64,000 nucleotides of DNA from Methylibium sp035476815 (GCA_035476815.1 DATILD010000036.1:15197-79196); one strand, 5' to 3'. Shown: positions 1-8,214, counted from the stretch's first letter. Numbers and translations: made by a program. The notes: generated from the sequence alone by a model not told the origin.

Positions 1-264
1 GCCGCCTCGCACGCGCAGGACAGCTTCTCCGACGGCCTGCTCGACTGTCCGCACTACAGCAGGCCGGAGCGCCTGGGCGACGCGCCTGCCGACGCCGTGC
101 CGCCGGTGCTGCTGAGCGGCCACCACGCCCAGATCGCCCGCTGGCGGCGCGAGCGCCAGCTCGAGCTGACGGCGCGGCGGCGGCCGGACCTGATCGCCGC
201 GGCGCGGGCCGCCGGGCGGCTGTCGGCGGCCGACGAGCAGGTCCTGCGCGCCTTGGCCCTATAA
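1..264 (+). CDS. trmD: tRNA (guanine-N1)-methyltransferase TrmD, C-terminal part
   Basis: This is the 3' end of trmD; the gene enters from before the window. TrmD methylates G37 of tRNAs reading CNN codons, using S-adenosylmethionine. The 87 visible residues include the family's DSFSDGLLDCPHYSRPE segment and VPPVLLSGHHAQIARWRRE, which lie in the C-terminal domain that binds tRNA and completes the dimer. The frame ends at TAA 262-264. It is followed by rplS in the usual rpsP-rimM-trmD-rplS order, so it is the third gene of that ribosome-maturation operon. The stop codon sits inside a perfect TATAAT hexamer, which may be an internal promoter for rplS. Confidence 0.95.
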   Translation, partial: AASHAQDSFSDGLLDCPHYSRPERLGDAPADAVPPVLLSGHHAQIARWRRERQLELTARRRPDLIAAARAAGRLSAADEQVLRALAL

Positions 265-265
265 T
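260..265 (+). promoter_or_regulatory. Candidate internal -10 box for rplS
   Basis: A perfect TATAAT hexamer overlaps the trmD stop codon about 85 bp before the rplS start. No good -35 was found 16-18 bp upstream (GCAGGT at 17 bp), so the promoter assignment rests on the -10 alone. Confidence 0.4.
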
Positions 266-350
266 CAAAGGCTTTTCGATCCTCTACCCGGCTTTTTTGA
301 GGCCCGCGCGGCATGCGCGGCCGGCGCGGGCAAGATCGCCAGGAGAACCC

Positions 351-704
351 ATGGACCTGATCCAGACCCTCGAGCAGGAAGAAATTGCCCGGCTCGGCAA
401 GACCATCCCGGCCTTCGCGCCTGGCGACACGGTGATCGTCAACGTCAACGTCGTCGAAGGCACCCGCAAGCGCGTCCAGGCCTACGAAGGCGTGGTGATC
501 GCCAAGCGCAACCGCGGCCTGAACAGCAGCTTCATCGTCCGCAAGATCTCCAGCGGCGAAGGCGTCGAGCGGACCTTCCAGCTCTACAGCCCGCTGATCG
601 CCGGCATCGAGGTCAAGCGCCGCGGCGACGTGCGCCGCGCCAAGCTCTACTACCTGCGTCAGCGCAGCGGCAAGTCGGCGCGGATCAAGGAGAAGCTGGC
701 CTAA
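351..704 (+). CDS. rplS: 50S ribosomal protein L19
   Basis: L19 is a small-protein component of the large ribosomal subunit at the subunit interface. The 117-residue product starts MDLIQTLEQEEIARLGK and contains the conserved FAPGDTVIVNVNVVEGTRKR, YEGVVIAKRNRGLNSSF and SGEGVERTFQLYSP blocks, ending KSARIKEKLA. The start at 351 is chosen because AGGAG at 341-345 is correctly spaced; the open frame reaches upstream to 297 but that part has no family similarity. It is the last gene of the trmD operon. An 8-bp hairpin whose loop contains the stop codon (693-712) and a strong terminator at 758 follow it. Confidence 0.97.
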   Translation: MDLIQTLEQEEIARLGKTIPAFAPGDTVIVNVNVVEGTRKRVQAYEGVVIAKRNRGLNSSFIVRKISSGEGVERTFQLYSPLIAGIEVKRRGDVRRAKLYYLRQRSGKSARIKEKLA

Positions 705-757
705 GCCAGCTTCCGGCGAAGCCAAAAGCTGGCCTGATCCGGCCTCTGCCTCGCATG

Positions 758-790
758 AACAAGCCGCCCCACGGGCGGCTTGTTCGTTTC
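758..790 (+). terminator. Rho-independent terminator after rplS
   Basis: A perfect 12-bp stem (AACAAGCCGCCC at 758-769 with its complement at 773-784) closes a 3-nt loop and is followed by CGTTTC. It ends the trmD operon and separates it from the Nudix gene. Confidence 0.85.
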
Positions 791-810
791 CGGCGCCGTA
801 AGCTCGCAGC

Positions 811-1497
811 ATGACCCAGCGCGTTCCGATCGTCGATCCTCAGGCCGTGCCGGTGATCGGCCGCGACACCCACCTGCCCGCGGTCGCGACCGAGCGGCTG
901 CAACCGACGGCGCTGCGCCAGCGCTTTCGGGCGCCGCCTGTGTGGCAGCCCGAGATCCCCGGCGACGGCCGCCTGCTCGAGCGCGAGCCGGCGCCCGCCT
1001 CGGTGCTGCTGCCGCTGGTGATGCGGGCCGAGGGCCTGGCGCTGCTGCTGACGCGCCGCACCGACCACCTGAAGGACCATGCCGGCCAGATCAGCTTCCC
1101 CGGCGGCCGCGCCGAGCCCGAGGACGCCGACGCGGTGGCCACCGCGCTGCGCGAGACCGAGGAGGAGATCGGCCTGCGGCGCGTCCATGTCGACGTGGTC
1201 GGCAGCTTGCCCGTCTACACGACGGTGACCAACTTCGTCGTCACGCCGGTGGTCGCGCTGGTCGAGCCGGGCTTCGCGCTGCAGCCCGACCCCTTCGAGG
1301 TGGCCGAGGTGTTCGAGGTGCCGCTGGCCTTCCTGATGACGCCGGCACACCACCAGCGCCATGCCTTCGAGTGGCAGGGCGGCCGGCGCGAGTTCCTCGC
1401 GATGCCGTGGCAGCCGCCCGAGGCGGCGAGCCCGTACTTCATCTGGGGCGCGACCGCGGCGATGCTGCGCAACTTCTACCGCTTCCTCAGCGCCTGA
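811..1497 (+). CDS. Nudix hydrolase, CoA pyrophosphatase type (NudL-like)
   Basis: The 228-residue protein has a Nudix domain in its second half. FPGGRAEPEDADAVATALRE followed by TEEEIGL matches the CoA-pyrophosphatase subfamily, in which the Nudix box is one residue longer before the RExxEE core. Members cleave CoA and CoA esters to phosphopantetheine and 3',5'-ADP; substrate use here is inferred from the family. The first 60 residues are an N-terminal extension common in Burkholderiales homologues. The gene stands alone between the rplS terminator and the CobD/CbiB-like gene, 51 bp before the latter. ATG at 811 is preceded by TAAGCT six nt upstream, a weak -10 match. Confidence 0.85.
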   Translation: MTQRVPIVDPQAVPVIGRDTHLPAVATERLQPTALRQRFRAPPVWQPEIPGDGRLLEREPAPASVLLPLVMRAEGLALLLTRRTDHLKDHAGQISFPGGRAEPEDADAVATALRETEEEIGLRRVHVDVVGSLPVYTTVTNFVVTPVVALVEPGFALQPDPFEVAEVFEVPLAFLMTPAHHQRHAFEWQGGRREFLAMPWQPPEAASPYFIWGATAAMLRNFYRFLSA

Positions 1498-1536
1498 AAG
1501 CGGTCGCGCCTGCGCGGTCTTGGGCAAGGGGCTCGG

Positions 1537-1542
1537 TATCAT
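1537..1542 (+). promoter_or_regulatory. Start-proximal -10 box (TATCAT)
   Basis: TATCAT ends six nt before the ATG at 1549. With normal -10 to start-site spacing, transcription would begin at or next to the A of the ATG. It belongs to a recurrent arrangement in this window. Confidence 0.45.
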
Positions 1543-1548
1543 CGCCGC

Positions 1549-2538
1549 ATGAGTTTCTTCGCAGTGCTGCTGGCACTGTTCATCGAGCAATTGCGGCCGC
1601 TGCCGCGTCAGAACGGGGTCCATCAGGCGTTGGTTGCCTGGACCGGCTGGACCGGCCGCAACTTCGACGCTGGTCGCGACCAGCATGCCTGGGTGGTGTG
1701 GCTGATCACCGTGGTGGTGCCGGCGCTCGCGGTGTTCGCCGTCCACCTGGCCGCGGTGCACTTCAGCGTCTTGCTCGCGCTGGCCTGGGACGTCGCGGTG
1801 CTCTACCTGACGCTGGGCTTCCGCCACTTCAGCCATTTCTACACCGACATCCGCGAGGCGCTGGAGCGCGGCGACGAGGTCCAGGCGCGCCGCCTGCTGG
1901 CCGAGTGGCGCCACCTCGACGTCAGCGAGCTGCCGCGCACCGAGCTGCTGCGCCAGGTCATCGAGCACTCGCTGATCGCCGCGCACCGCCATGTGTTCGG
2001 CGTGTTCTTCTGGTTCGTGCTGCTGTCGGCGCTCGGGGCCGGGCCGGCCGGCGCCGTGCTGTACCGGCTGGCCGAGTTCGCGAGCCGCTACTGGGCCTTC
2101 CGCAGCCGCACGGCGGGGGTGCCGATCAACGAGCGGCTGATGCAGCGCTCGCAATCGCTGTTCGCGCTGATCGACCATGTACCGGCACGGCTCACGGCCT
2201 TCGGCTTTGCGGTGGTCGGCAACTTCGAGGAAGCGGTCGACTGCTGGCGGCGCGACGCGCCGCTGTGGGTGCGAGGCAACGACGGGGTCGTGCTCGCGGC
2301 CGCGGCCGGCGCGGTGGGCGTGCGCCTCGGCGGCAGCGCACCGCCGCCGCTCGCCACCGACCGGCCCAAGGGCCTGACGGCCGGCGCCGCCGCCGGCGAC
2401 GCCGATGCGGCGGGTTCGACGCCCGGACTGACCCCCGAGCTCGGTCACCTGCGCAGCATCGTCGGGCTGGTGTGGCGCTCGGTGGTGCTGTGGATGCTGC
2501 TGCTGGCGCTGCTGACGCTGGCGAACCTGATCGGCTGA
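1549..2538 (+). CDS. CobD/CbiB (AmpE-like) family membrane protein
   Basis: A 329-residue inner-membrane protein beginning MSFFAVLLALFIEQLRPLP, the start typical of the CobD/CbiB-like group that sits beside argH in Burkholderiales. Hydrophobic segments are visible near residues 1-15, 45-65, 70-90, 145-170 and 305-329. The conserved FSHFYTDIREALERGDE and the FRSRTAGVPINERLMQRSQS loop lie between them. True CobD attaches aminopropanol to cobyric acid, but there are no other cobalamin genes nearby, so the annotation is at fold level only; AmpE-like signalling is the alternative. It converges on argH with a gap of six bases. The likely promoter is the TATCAT box at 1537. Confidence 0.75.
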   Translation: MSFFAVLLALFIEQLRPLPRQNGVHQALVAWTGWTGRNFDAGRDQHAWVVWLITVVVPALAVFAVHLAAVHFSVLLALAWDVAVLYLTLGFRHFSHFYTDIREALERGDEVQARRLLAEWRHLDVSELPRTELLRQVIEHSLIAAHRHVFGVFFWFVLLSALGAGPAGAVLYRLAEFASRYWAFRSRTAGVPINERLMQRSQSLFALIDHVPARLTAFGFAVVGNFEEAVDCWRRDAPLWVRGNDGVVLAAAAGAVGVRLGGSAPPPLATDRPKGLTAGAAAGDADAAGSTPGLTPELGHLRSIVGLVWRSVVLWMLLLALLTLANLIG

Positions 2539-2544
2539 CGCGGT

Positions 2545-3948
2545 TCAGCCGCCGAGCCGTGCGCGGTGGCGCGCGACCTGCGCACGCACCTGCGCGGGGG
2601 CGGTGCCGCCCAGCACCTGGCGTGCATTCATCGAGCCCTGCAGGCTGAGCACGCCGTACACGTCTTCGCCGATCGACGGGTGGAAGGCCTGCAGCGCCGG
2701 TAGCGGCAGCGCGGCCAGGTCGATGCCCTGGCCGATGGCGGTCTTGACCGCATGCGCGACGACCTCGTGGGCATCGCGGAAGGGCAGGCCCTTCTTCACC
2801 AGGTAGTCGGCCAGGTCGGTCGCGGTGGCGTAGCCCTTGAGCGCGGCGCGCTCCATCGCCTGCGGCTTGACGACGATGCCGGCCACCAGCTCGGCGAAGA
2901 TGCGCAGCGTGTCCTTGAGCGTGTCGACGGTGTCGAACAGCGGTTCCTTGTCTTCCTGGTTGTCCTTGTTGTAGGCCAGCGGTTGGCCCTTCATCAGGGT
3001 CACCAGACCCACCAGGTGGCCGACCACGCGGCCGGTCTTGCCGCGCGCCAGCTCGGGCACGTCGGGGTTCTTCTTCTGCGGCATGATCGAACTGCCGGTG
3101 CAGAAGCGATCGGGCAGGTCGATGAAGCCGAAGCTCTGGCTCATCCACAGGATCAGCTCCTCGCTGAGCCGGCTCACGTGCACCATGCACAGCGTGGCGG
3201 CGGCGGCGAACTCGATCGCGAAGTCGCGGTCGCTGACGGCATCGAGCGAGTTCTGGCACACGCCGTCGAAGTCCAGCGTGCGCGCGACGCGCTCGCGGTC
3301 CAGCGGGTAGCTGGTGCCGGCCAGCGCGGCGGCGCCGAGCGGCAGGCGGTTGACGCGCCGGCGCACGTCGGCCATGCGTTCGGCGTCGCGCGCGAACATC
3401 TCCACATAGGCCAGCAGGTGGTGACCGAAGCTCACCGGCTGGGCCACCTGCAGGTGGGTGAAGCCGGGCAGGATCACATCGGCGTTCGGCTCGGCCACCT
3501 CGACCAGCGCGCGCTGCAGGGCTGCCAGCAGCACCGCGATCGCGTCGATCTCGCTGCGCAGCCACAGCCTTACGTCGGTGGCGACCTGGTCGTTGCGCGA
3601 GCGGCCGGTGTGCAGCCGCTTGCCGGCGTCGCCGACCAGCTGGGTCAGCCGCGCCTCGATGTTGAGGTGCACGTCCTCGAGCTCGAGCTTCCACTCGAAG
3701 CGGCCGGCCTCGATCTCGGAGCGGATCTGCGCCATGCCGCGCTCGATTGCCGCATGGTCGTCGGCGCCCAGGATGCCCTGGGCCGCGAGCATCTCCGCAT
3801 GCGCGAGCGAGCCCTCGATGTCGGCGCGCCACAGGCGCTGGTCGAAGAACACGCTGGCGGTGTAGCGCTGCACCAGCTCGCTCATCGGCTCGGAGAACAG
3901 CGCCGACCAGGCCTGGGTCTTGTTGGCTAGGGGGTTGGAGGAGGTCAT
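2545..3948 (-). CDS. argH: Argininosuccinate lyase
   Basis: ArgH catalyses the last step of arginine synthesis, splitting argininosuccinate into arginine and fumarate. The 467-residue product has the fumarase/aspartase signature GSSIMPQKKNPDVPELARGK, the substrate loop TGRSRNDQVATDVRLW and the HTHLQ-like FTHLQVAQPVSFGHHL. The start at 3948 gives MTSSNPLANKTQAWS, the normal N-terminus; the longer open frame upstream is not conserved. It is transcribed away from the LytS-type kinase gene, with a 70-bp gap holding back-to-back -10 boxes. In Pseudomonas, argH likewise lies next to algZ/algR, so this neighbourhood appears ancestral. Confidence 0.96.
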   Translation of the reverse strand: MTSSNPLANKTQAWSALFSEPMSELVQRYTASVFFDQRLWRADIEGSLAHAEMLAAQGILGADDHAAIERGMAQIRSEIEAGRFEWKLELEDVHLNIEARLTQLVGDAGKRLHTGRSRNDQVATDVRLWLRSEIDAIAVLLAALQRALVEVAEPNADVILPGFTHLQVAQPVSFGHHLLAYVEMFARDAERMADVRRRVNRLPLGAAALAGTSYPLDRERVARTLDFDGVCQNSLDAVSDRDFAIEFAAAATLCMVHVSRLSEELILWMSQSFGFIDLPDRFCTGSSIMPQKKNPDVPELARGKTGRVVGHLVGLVTLMKGQPLAYNKDNQEDKEPLFDTVDTLKDTLRIFAELVAGIVVKPQAMERAALKGYATATDLADYLVKKGLPFRDAHEVVAHAVKTAIGQGIDLAALPLPALQAFHPSIGEDVYGVLSLQGSMNARQVLGGTAPAQVRAQVARHRARLGG

Positions 3949-3991
3949 CGGGAGCGGCACGCCGGGCTTGCTGGCCTGCGGCGCGGTTGTG

Positions 3992-4005
3992 GACAATCGA
4001 TTGTA
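3992..4005. promoter_or_regulatory. Overlapping divergent -10 boxes in the palindrome ACAATCGATTGT
   Basis: The perfect 12-bp palindrome ACAATCGATTGT (3993-4004) carries GACAAT on the plus strand (3992-3997) and TACAAT on the minus strand (4005-4000). They could serve the kinase gene and argH respectively, in which case the two polymerases would compete for the same DNA. AGGAG at 4005-4009 then serves the TTG start at 4019. Confidence 0.4.
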
Positions 4006-4018
4006 GGAGCCACCCCCG

Positions 4019-5119
4019 TTGACCCAGCCGACAGCCACCCCCTTGCCCGCCGATACCGTCGGCGGTGCGGCGCCGCCGGTGACGGGTTTCGGCAGCACGG
4101 GGCTCGACGGACTGGCCGGCTTGTCGGCCGCGCCGGTCGTCAAGGTGCCGCCCGATGTGTGCCAGCCGGGCGTGATGCTGAGGGCGCTGCTGTTCGTCCA
4201 TGGCGTGCTGGCGCTCGGCGTCGGCTTCGTTGCCGTCGCGAGCGACGCCTGGTGGCCGTTGTTCGCCAGCGCGTCGGCGGTGGCGCTGCCGGCGCTGCTG
4301 CTGTGGCTGTCCATCACCTGCCTGGCAAGCCGCCTGCTGGAGCGCCTGCCGGCCGCGGCGCAGGCCCTCGCGGCCAGCGCCTGGGGTGCGGCCTGTGCGC
4401 TGCTGCCCTGGTGGGGCTGGGAGCAGCTGCAGCCGGCGGCGGCGGGACCGCTGCTTTGGCTCCACGTCGGCATGACCGGCGCGGCGCTGGCCGCGGCCTT
4501 CTGGCTGTGGCTGCGCCAGCGCGCAAGGCTGCGGCTGCCGGCGGCGACGACGGCGCGGCTGGCCGAACTGCAGTCGCGCATCCGGCCGCACTTCCTGTTC
4601 AACACGCTCAACACCGCGATCGCGCTGGTGCGCGTCGACCCGGCGCGTGCCGAGGCGGTGCTGGAGGACCTCGCCGAGCTGTTCCGCGTGGCGCTGGCCG
4701 ACGGCGGCAGCCAGGCCGCGGCGACGGTGCGCGACGAGGTCGAGCTGGCGCGCCGCTACCTCGCGATCGAGCAGCTGCGCTTCGGCGAGCGCCTGCAGGT
4801 GCGCTGGGACCTCGATGCCGAGGCCGAGCGCGCCAAGCTGCCGCCGCTGATCCTGCAGCCGCTGGTCGAGAACGCGGTGCGCCACGGCATCGAGCCCTCG
4901 GCCGCCGGCGGCACGGTGCGCGTGCGCACCCGGGTGCGGCGCGGGCAGGTCGAGATCGCGGTGGTGAATACCGTGCCCGAGCAGGCCTCCGAGCCCGGCC
5001 ACGGCATCGCGCTGCGCAACGTGCGCGAACGGCTGCGGCTGATGCACGACGTGGCGGCCGACTTCCGCGCCGGGCGCGACGGCGCGCTCTACCGCGTCGA
5101 GATCGTGGTGCCGCTGTGA
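4019..5119 (+). CDS. LytS/AlgZ-type sensor histidine kinase
   Basis: A 366-residue membrane kinase. Four hydrophobic segments lie at about residues 55-170. The His_kinase domain has RPHFLFNTLNTAIALV with the phospho-accepting His at residue 191, then LVENAVRHGIEP (N box) and GHGIALRNVRERL (G box) of the ATPase domain. It should phosphorylate the LytTR regulator encoded next. The TTG start is chosen because AGGAG at 4005-4009 is well placed and the PPDVCQPGVMLRALL segment before the first ATG is conserved in AlgZ relatives; the Met in PGVMLRALL is the alternative. The signal sensed is unknown. Relatives control alginate and pilus genes in Pseudomonas, which cannot be assumed here. Confidence 0.88.
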   Translation: MTQPTATPLPADTVGGAAPPVTGFGSTGLDGLAGLSAAPVVKVPPDVCQPGVMLRALLFVHGVLALGVGFVAVASDAWWPLFASASAVALPALLLWLSITCLASRLLERLPAAAQALAASAWGAACALLPWWGWEQLQPAAAGPLLWLHVGMTGAALAAAFWLWLRQRARLRLPAATTARLAELQSRIRPHFLFNTLNTAIALVRVDPARAEAVLEDLAELFRVALADGGSQAAATVRDEVELARRYLAIEQLRFGERLQVRWDLDAEAERAKLPPLILQPLVENAVRHGIEPSAAGGTVRVRTRVRRGQVEIAVVNTVPEQASEPGHGIALRNVRERLRLMHDVAADFRAGRDGALYRVEIVVPL

Positions 5120-5239
5120 GACGCGAAAGAGGGGCCCCGCGCAGCGGGGATCGAAGTGAGGCACAGCGGCGTGGGCGCCGACTGCTCGGCATCGCATGGG
5201 CAAATGCCGTCGTGGAGGTGCCGCTGTGACGGGCCGCGC

Positions 5240-6004
5240 ATGCTGAGGGCGCTGATCGTCGACGACGAGCCGCTGGCGCGGCTGCGCCTGGGTCAGCTGC
5301 TCGGCGAGGCCTCGGGCGCCGACGGTGCGCCGCTGGCGCGCGCGGTCGGCGAGGCCGGCGACGCCGCCGCGGCGCTGGCCTGGCTGAAGCAGCATGAGGC
5401 CGAGGTCGTGTTCCTCGACGTGCAGATGCCGGGTCTGGACGGCATCGGGCTGGCCGCCAAGCTGCAGTCACTGCCGCGGCCACCGGCGGTCGTGTTCGTG
5501 ACCGCGCATGCCGAACACGCGCTGCGCGCCTTCGAGCTCGAGGCGGTCGACTACCTGACCAAGCCGGTCAAGCGCGAGCGCCTGCAGGTGACGATCGAAC
5601 GCATCGCGCGGCGGCTGGAGCCCGCCGCGGCGGGCGCAGCGGCCGCGGTGCCCGCGCCGGTGATCGTCGTCAGCGAACGCGGCCGGCTGCTGCGCGTGCC
5701 GCTGGCCGAGGTGCTCTACCTGAAGGCCGAGCTGAAGTACGTGACGCTGCGCACCGCCGCGCACAGCTATGTGCTCGACGACGCGCTGTCCGACCTGGAG
5801 CAGCGCCTCGGCGAGCGCTTTCTGCGCGTGCACCGCAACGCCATCGTCGCGCGCTCGGCGGTGCAGGCGCTGGAGCGCCGCGCCAGCGAGGAGGAGGGCG
5901 CCGAGGGCTGGGCGGTGTGCGTGCGGCCCACCGGCGAATGGCTGGCGGTGTCGCGCCGCCAGGCCAGCGCGGTGCGCGAGGCGCTGGCGGCCGGCGGGCT
6001 GTGA
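5240..6004 (+). CDS. LytTR-family response regulator (AlgR-like)
   Basis: A 254-residue DNA-binding regulator. The N-terminal receiver domain has the acidic pair in LIVDDEPLARLRL, the phosphorylated Asp at residue 60 (VVFLDVQMPGLDG) and the conserved Lys in YLTKPVKRERL. A short Ala-rich linker leads to the C-terminal LytTR domain, recognisable by VPLAEVLYLKAELKYVTLRT and RFLRVHRNAIVAR. It pairs with the kinase gene upstream. The start at 5240 gives the family N-terminus MLRALIVDDEP. The 120 bp between kinase and regulator is longer than usual and ends in an imperfect copy of the kinase gene's own last codons. Confidence 0.92.
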   Translation: MLRALIVDDEPLARLRLGQLLGEASGADGAPLARAVGEAGDAAAALAWLKQHEAEVVFLDVQMPGLDGIGLAAKLQSLPRPPAVVFVTAHAEHALRAFELEAVDYLTKPVKRERLQVTIERIARRLEPAAAGAAAAVPAPVIVVSERGRLLRVPLAEVLYLKAELKYVTLRTAAHSYVLDDALSDLEQRLGERFLRVHRNAIVARSAVQALERRASEEEGAEGWAVCVRPTGEWLAVSRRQASAVREALAAGGL

Positions 6005-6016
6005 GGACCTGCCGCC

Positions 6017-6022
6017 GATAAT
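6017..6022 (+). promoter_or_regulatory. Start-proximal -10 box (GATAAT)
   Basis: GATAAT ends seven nt before the ATG at 6030 and overlaps the end region of the response-regulator gene. It would give a leaderless transcript of the methyltransferase gene. Confidence 0.45.
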
Positions 6023-6029
6023 CCGGCCG

Positions 6030-7289
6030 ATGCATCCTGCTGCCCTGCTCGACCTCGGCACCGAACTGCTGCGCGCCGTGCTGAAGCTCGACGCACCGGC
6101 CGACGGCATCGTTTCCAACTACTTCCGCCAGCACCGCGCACTCGGCCACCGCGAGCGCCATGTGCTGGCCGAGACCACCTACGCGGTGCTGCGCCGGCGG
6201 CTGCTGTTCCAGCACCTCGCGCAATCGGGCGCGGGGCCGCTGGAGCGACGCCTGGCGCTGCTCGGCTGGCAGGGCGGCGAGTCGCTGCTGCGCGCCGCCG
6301 CGACGCCCGCCGAGCAGGAGTGGCTGGCCCGCACCCAGGCCATCGATGTCGCGACGCTGCCGGAGAAGCTGCGCCACAACCTGCCCGACTGGGTCGCCGC
6401 GCCGCTGAAGGCGTCACTGGACGAGCCGGACTTCTGGGCCCTGGTCGCCAGCCTCGAGCAGCCGGCACCGCTGGACCTGCGCGTCAACACGCTGCGCGCC
6501 AAGCGCGACGAGGTGCGCGCGGCGCTCGCCGCGGCCGGAATCGAGGCCGAGCCGACGCCGTTTTCGCCCTGGGGCCTGCGCGTGCACGGCAAACCGGCAC
6601 TGCAGCGGCTGGAGCTCTTCACCCGTGGCGACGTCGAGGTGCAGGACGAGGGCAGTCAGCTGCTGGCCCTGCTGACCGAGGCGCGGCGCGGCGAGATGGT
6701 GGTCGACTTCTGCGCCGGCGCCGGCGGCAAGACGCTGGCGCTGGGCGCGATGATGCGCAACACCGGGCGGTTGTACGCCTTCGACGTCTCCGGCCACCGC
6801 CTCGATGCGCTCAAGCCGCGGCTCGCGCGCAGCGGCCTGTCCAATGTCTACCCGGTCCAGATCGCCCATGAGCGTGACGAGCGCATCAAGCGGCTGGCCG
6901 GCAAGATCGACCGGGTGCTGGTCGACGCACCCTGCTCGGGCCTGGGCACGCTGCGCCGCAACCCGGACCTGAAGTGGCGCCAGTCGCCGAAGGCGATCGA
7001 GGAACTGCGGGTCAAGCAGGCGGCCATCCTGGCCAGCGCTGCGCGGCTGGTGAAGACGGGTGGGCGGCTGGTCTACGCGACCTGCAGCCTGCTGGAGGCC
7101 GAGAACGAGGCGGTCGTGGCGGCGTTCTCGGCCGAGCATCCGGGCTTCGAGTCGATGCCGGCGGCGCAGCTGCTGCAGCAGGCCGGCGTTGCCGAGGCGC
7201 AGGCGCTGGTCGAGGGCGACTCGCTGCGCCTGTGGCCGCAGAAGCACGCCACCGATGGCTTTTTCGCTGCCGCCTGGCAGAAGCGCTGA
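6030..7289 (+). CDS. RsmB/NOP-family RNA m5C methyltransferase
   Basis: A 419-residue class I SAM-dependent methyltransferase of the RsmB/NOL1/NOP2/Sun group, which makes 5-methylcytosine in rRNA. It has an N-terminal NusB-like helical part, then VQDEGSQLLALL, the SAM loop VDFCAGAGGKTLALG, the proline-cysteine motif DAPCSGLGTLRRNPDLKWR and the catalytic VYATCSLLEAENEAVV. Both cysteines (PCS and TCS) are present, so it should be active. The start at 6030 gives MHPAALLDLGTELLRAVL; the open frame extends upstream into the regulator gene but that part is a shadow. It lies 25 bp after the response regulator. It could be RsmB itself or a close paralogue with another target cytosine. Confidence 0.88.
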   Translation: MHPAALLDLGTELLRAVLKLDAPADGIVSNYFRQHRALGHRERHVLAETTYAVLRRRLLFQHLAQSGAGPLERRLALLGWQGGESLLRAAATPAEQEWLARTQAIDVATLPEKLRHNLPDWVAAPLKASLDEPDFWALVASLEQPAPLDLRVNTLRAKRDEVRAALAAAGIEAEPTPFSPWGLRVHGKPALQRLELFTRGDVEVQDEGSQLLALLTEARRGEMVVDFCAGAGGKTLALGAMMRNTGRLYAFDVSGHRLDALKPRLARSGLSNVYPVQIAHERDERIKRLAGKIDRVLVDAPCSGLGTLRRNPDLKWRQSPKAIEELRVKQAAILASAARLVKTGGRLVYATCSLLEAENEAVVAAFSAEHPGFESMPAAQLLQQAGVAEAQALVEGDSLRLWPQKHATDGFFAAAWQKR

Positions 7290-7424
7290 GGCGCCGCACA
7301 TCGTCGCGTGCGCTCCTGCGATTCCCTAACTCCCCTCGAATAGGGCGGCCAAGCTAGGGGCGCCTCGTGCGCGGGAGCGGCCTATGTTTGTCTCCGGCGG
7401 ACGTACACCGCCAGCGAGAAACGC

Positions 7425-8099
7425 ATGAAGCCAATCCTCTCCGTCTTGCGCATGGGCCTGCTGCTCGCCGCCGCGGGAGCGACCGGGTGGTTGCTGCGCG
7501 GCCCGGCGTCGCCGGATGCAGCGCCGGTCGCTGCGCGGCCTGCCGCCGCTCCGGCCCGCGCAGCAACGGTCGCCGACATGCAGCCGCTGGTGGCTGTATC
7601 GAGCGACGGTCAGGTCACGCTGCGCGTCGAGCAGCAGCCGCTGGACTGGGTGCTCGACGAGATTGCGCGGCAGAGTGGCCTTGTCGACCTGCGCCGCCGC
7701 GGCGCCGAGGTCGGGGCGGGTGCGGCCGTTGCCTGTGCGACGGACGTCGATCGGCTGCGGACGGCCGACCCGCTGCGTGTGCTGCAGGAGATCGAGCGCG
7801 GCGGCGAGGGTGACCGTTTCCAGGGCTTGCTGACGGCGCGAGACGAATCGGTCGCCCTCGCGCCGTCGCTGCTGCGCACGATCTACGAGACCGATGCCAG
7901 CGAGCGGGTCCGCCTGCTCGCGTTCGACGCCTGGCTCGAGCAGCATGCCGATCGACCCGGCATGCTGCGCGAGGCGCTCGACGCCGCGCTGCTGCTTCCC
8001 GGTGCGGGCATCCAGCGTGAAGCGCGCCGCCGACTCGACGAACTCGACGTGCTCGAGCATGTCGAGCCCGCCGATCCGCAGCTGCCGGCGGCGCCATAG
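7425..8099 (+). CDS. Exported protein with a secretin/STN-like segment, function unknown
   Basis: A 224-residue protein with a signal anchor (residues 7-25, MGLLLAAAGATGWLLRG). After a Pro/Ala-rich linker, residues 63-90 (VTLRVEQQPLDWVLDEIARQ) resemble the short N-terminal domain of secretins and TonB receptors, where a VxLxxxxxPLxxVLxxIAxQ pattern recurs. The C-terminal half (about 130-215) is helical and Leu/Arg/Asp-rich, suggestive of a HEAT-like repeat. No enzyme motif is visible. A role in an envelope or adhesion complex is a guess. It is followed by a second exported protein on the same strand 115 bp later. The ATG at 7425 has only a weak ribosome site. Confidence 0.6.
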   Translation: MKPILSVLRMGLLLAAAGATGWLLRGPASPDAAPVAARPAAAPARAATVADMQPLVAVSSDGQVTLRVEQQPLDWVLDEIARQSGLVDLRRRGAEVGAGAAVACATDVDRLRTADPLRVLQEIERGGEGDRFQGLLTARDESVALAPSLLRTIYETDASERVRLLAFDAWLEQHADRPGMLREALDAALLLPGAGIQREARRRLDELDVLEHVEPADPQLPAAP

Positions 8100-8214
8100 G
8101 CCCGGACAGGGGCTCTCGTCCTCGACGGATGCCGCTGCAGGGAATTCCTTCGCCATCGTCCCCGGGGCTGGACGTTGCGCGAACCCACTCGAGCCCCGCG
8201 ATCTGGAGATCGAC

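Noticed and set aside
2192..5395. 1067-residue open frame on the minus strand
   Set aside because: Its composition is Arg/Ala/Pro/Gly-rich without any family motif, and it runs antisense or out of frame through argH and the kinase gene. Such frames are common in very GC-rich DNA.
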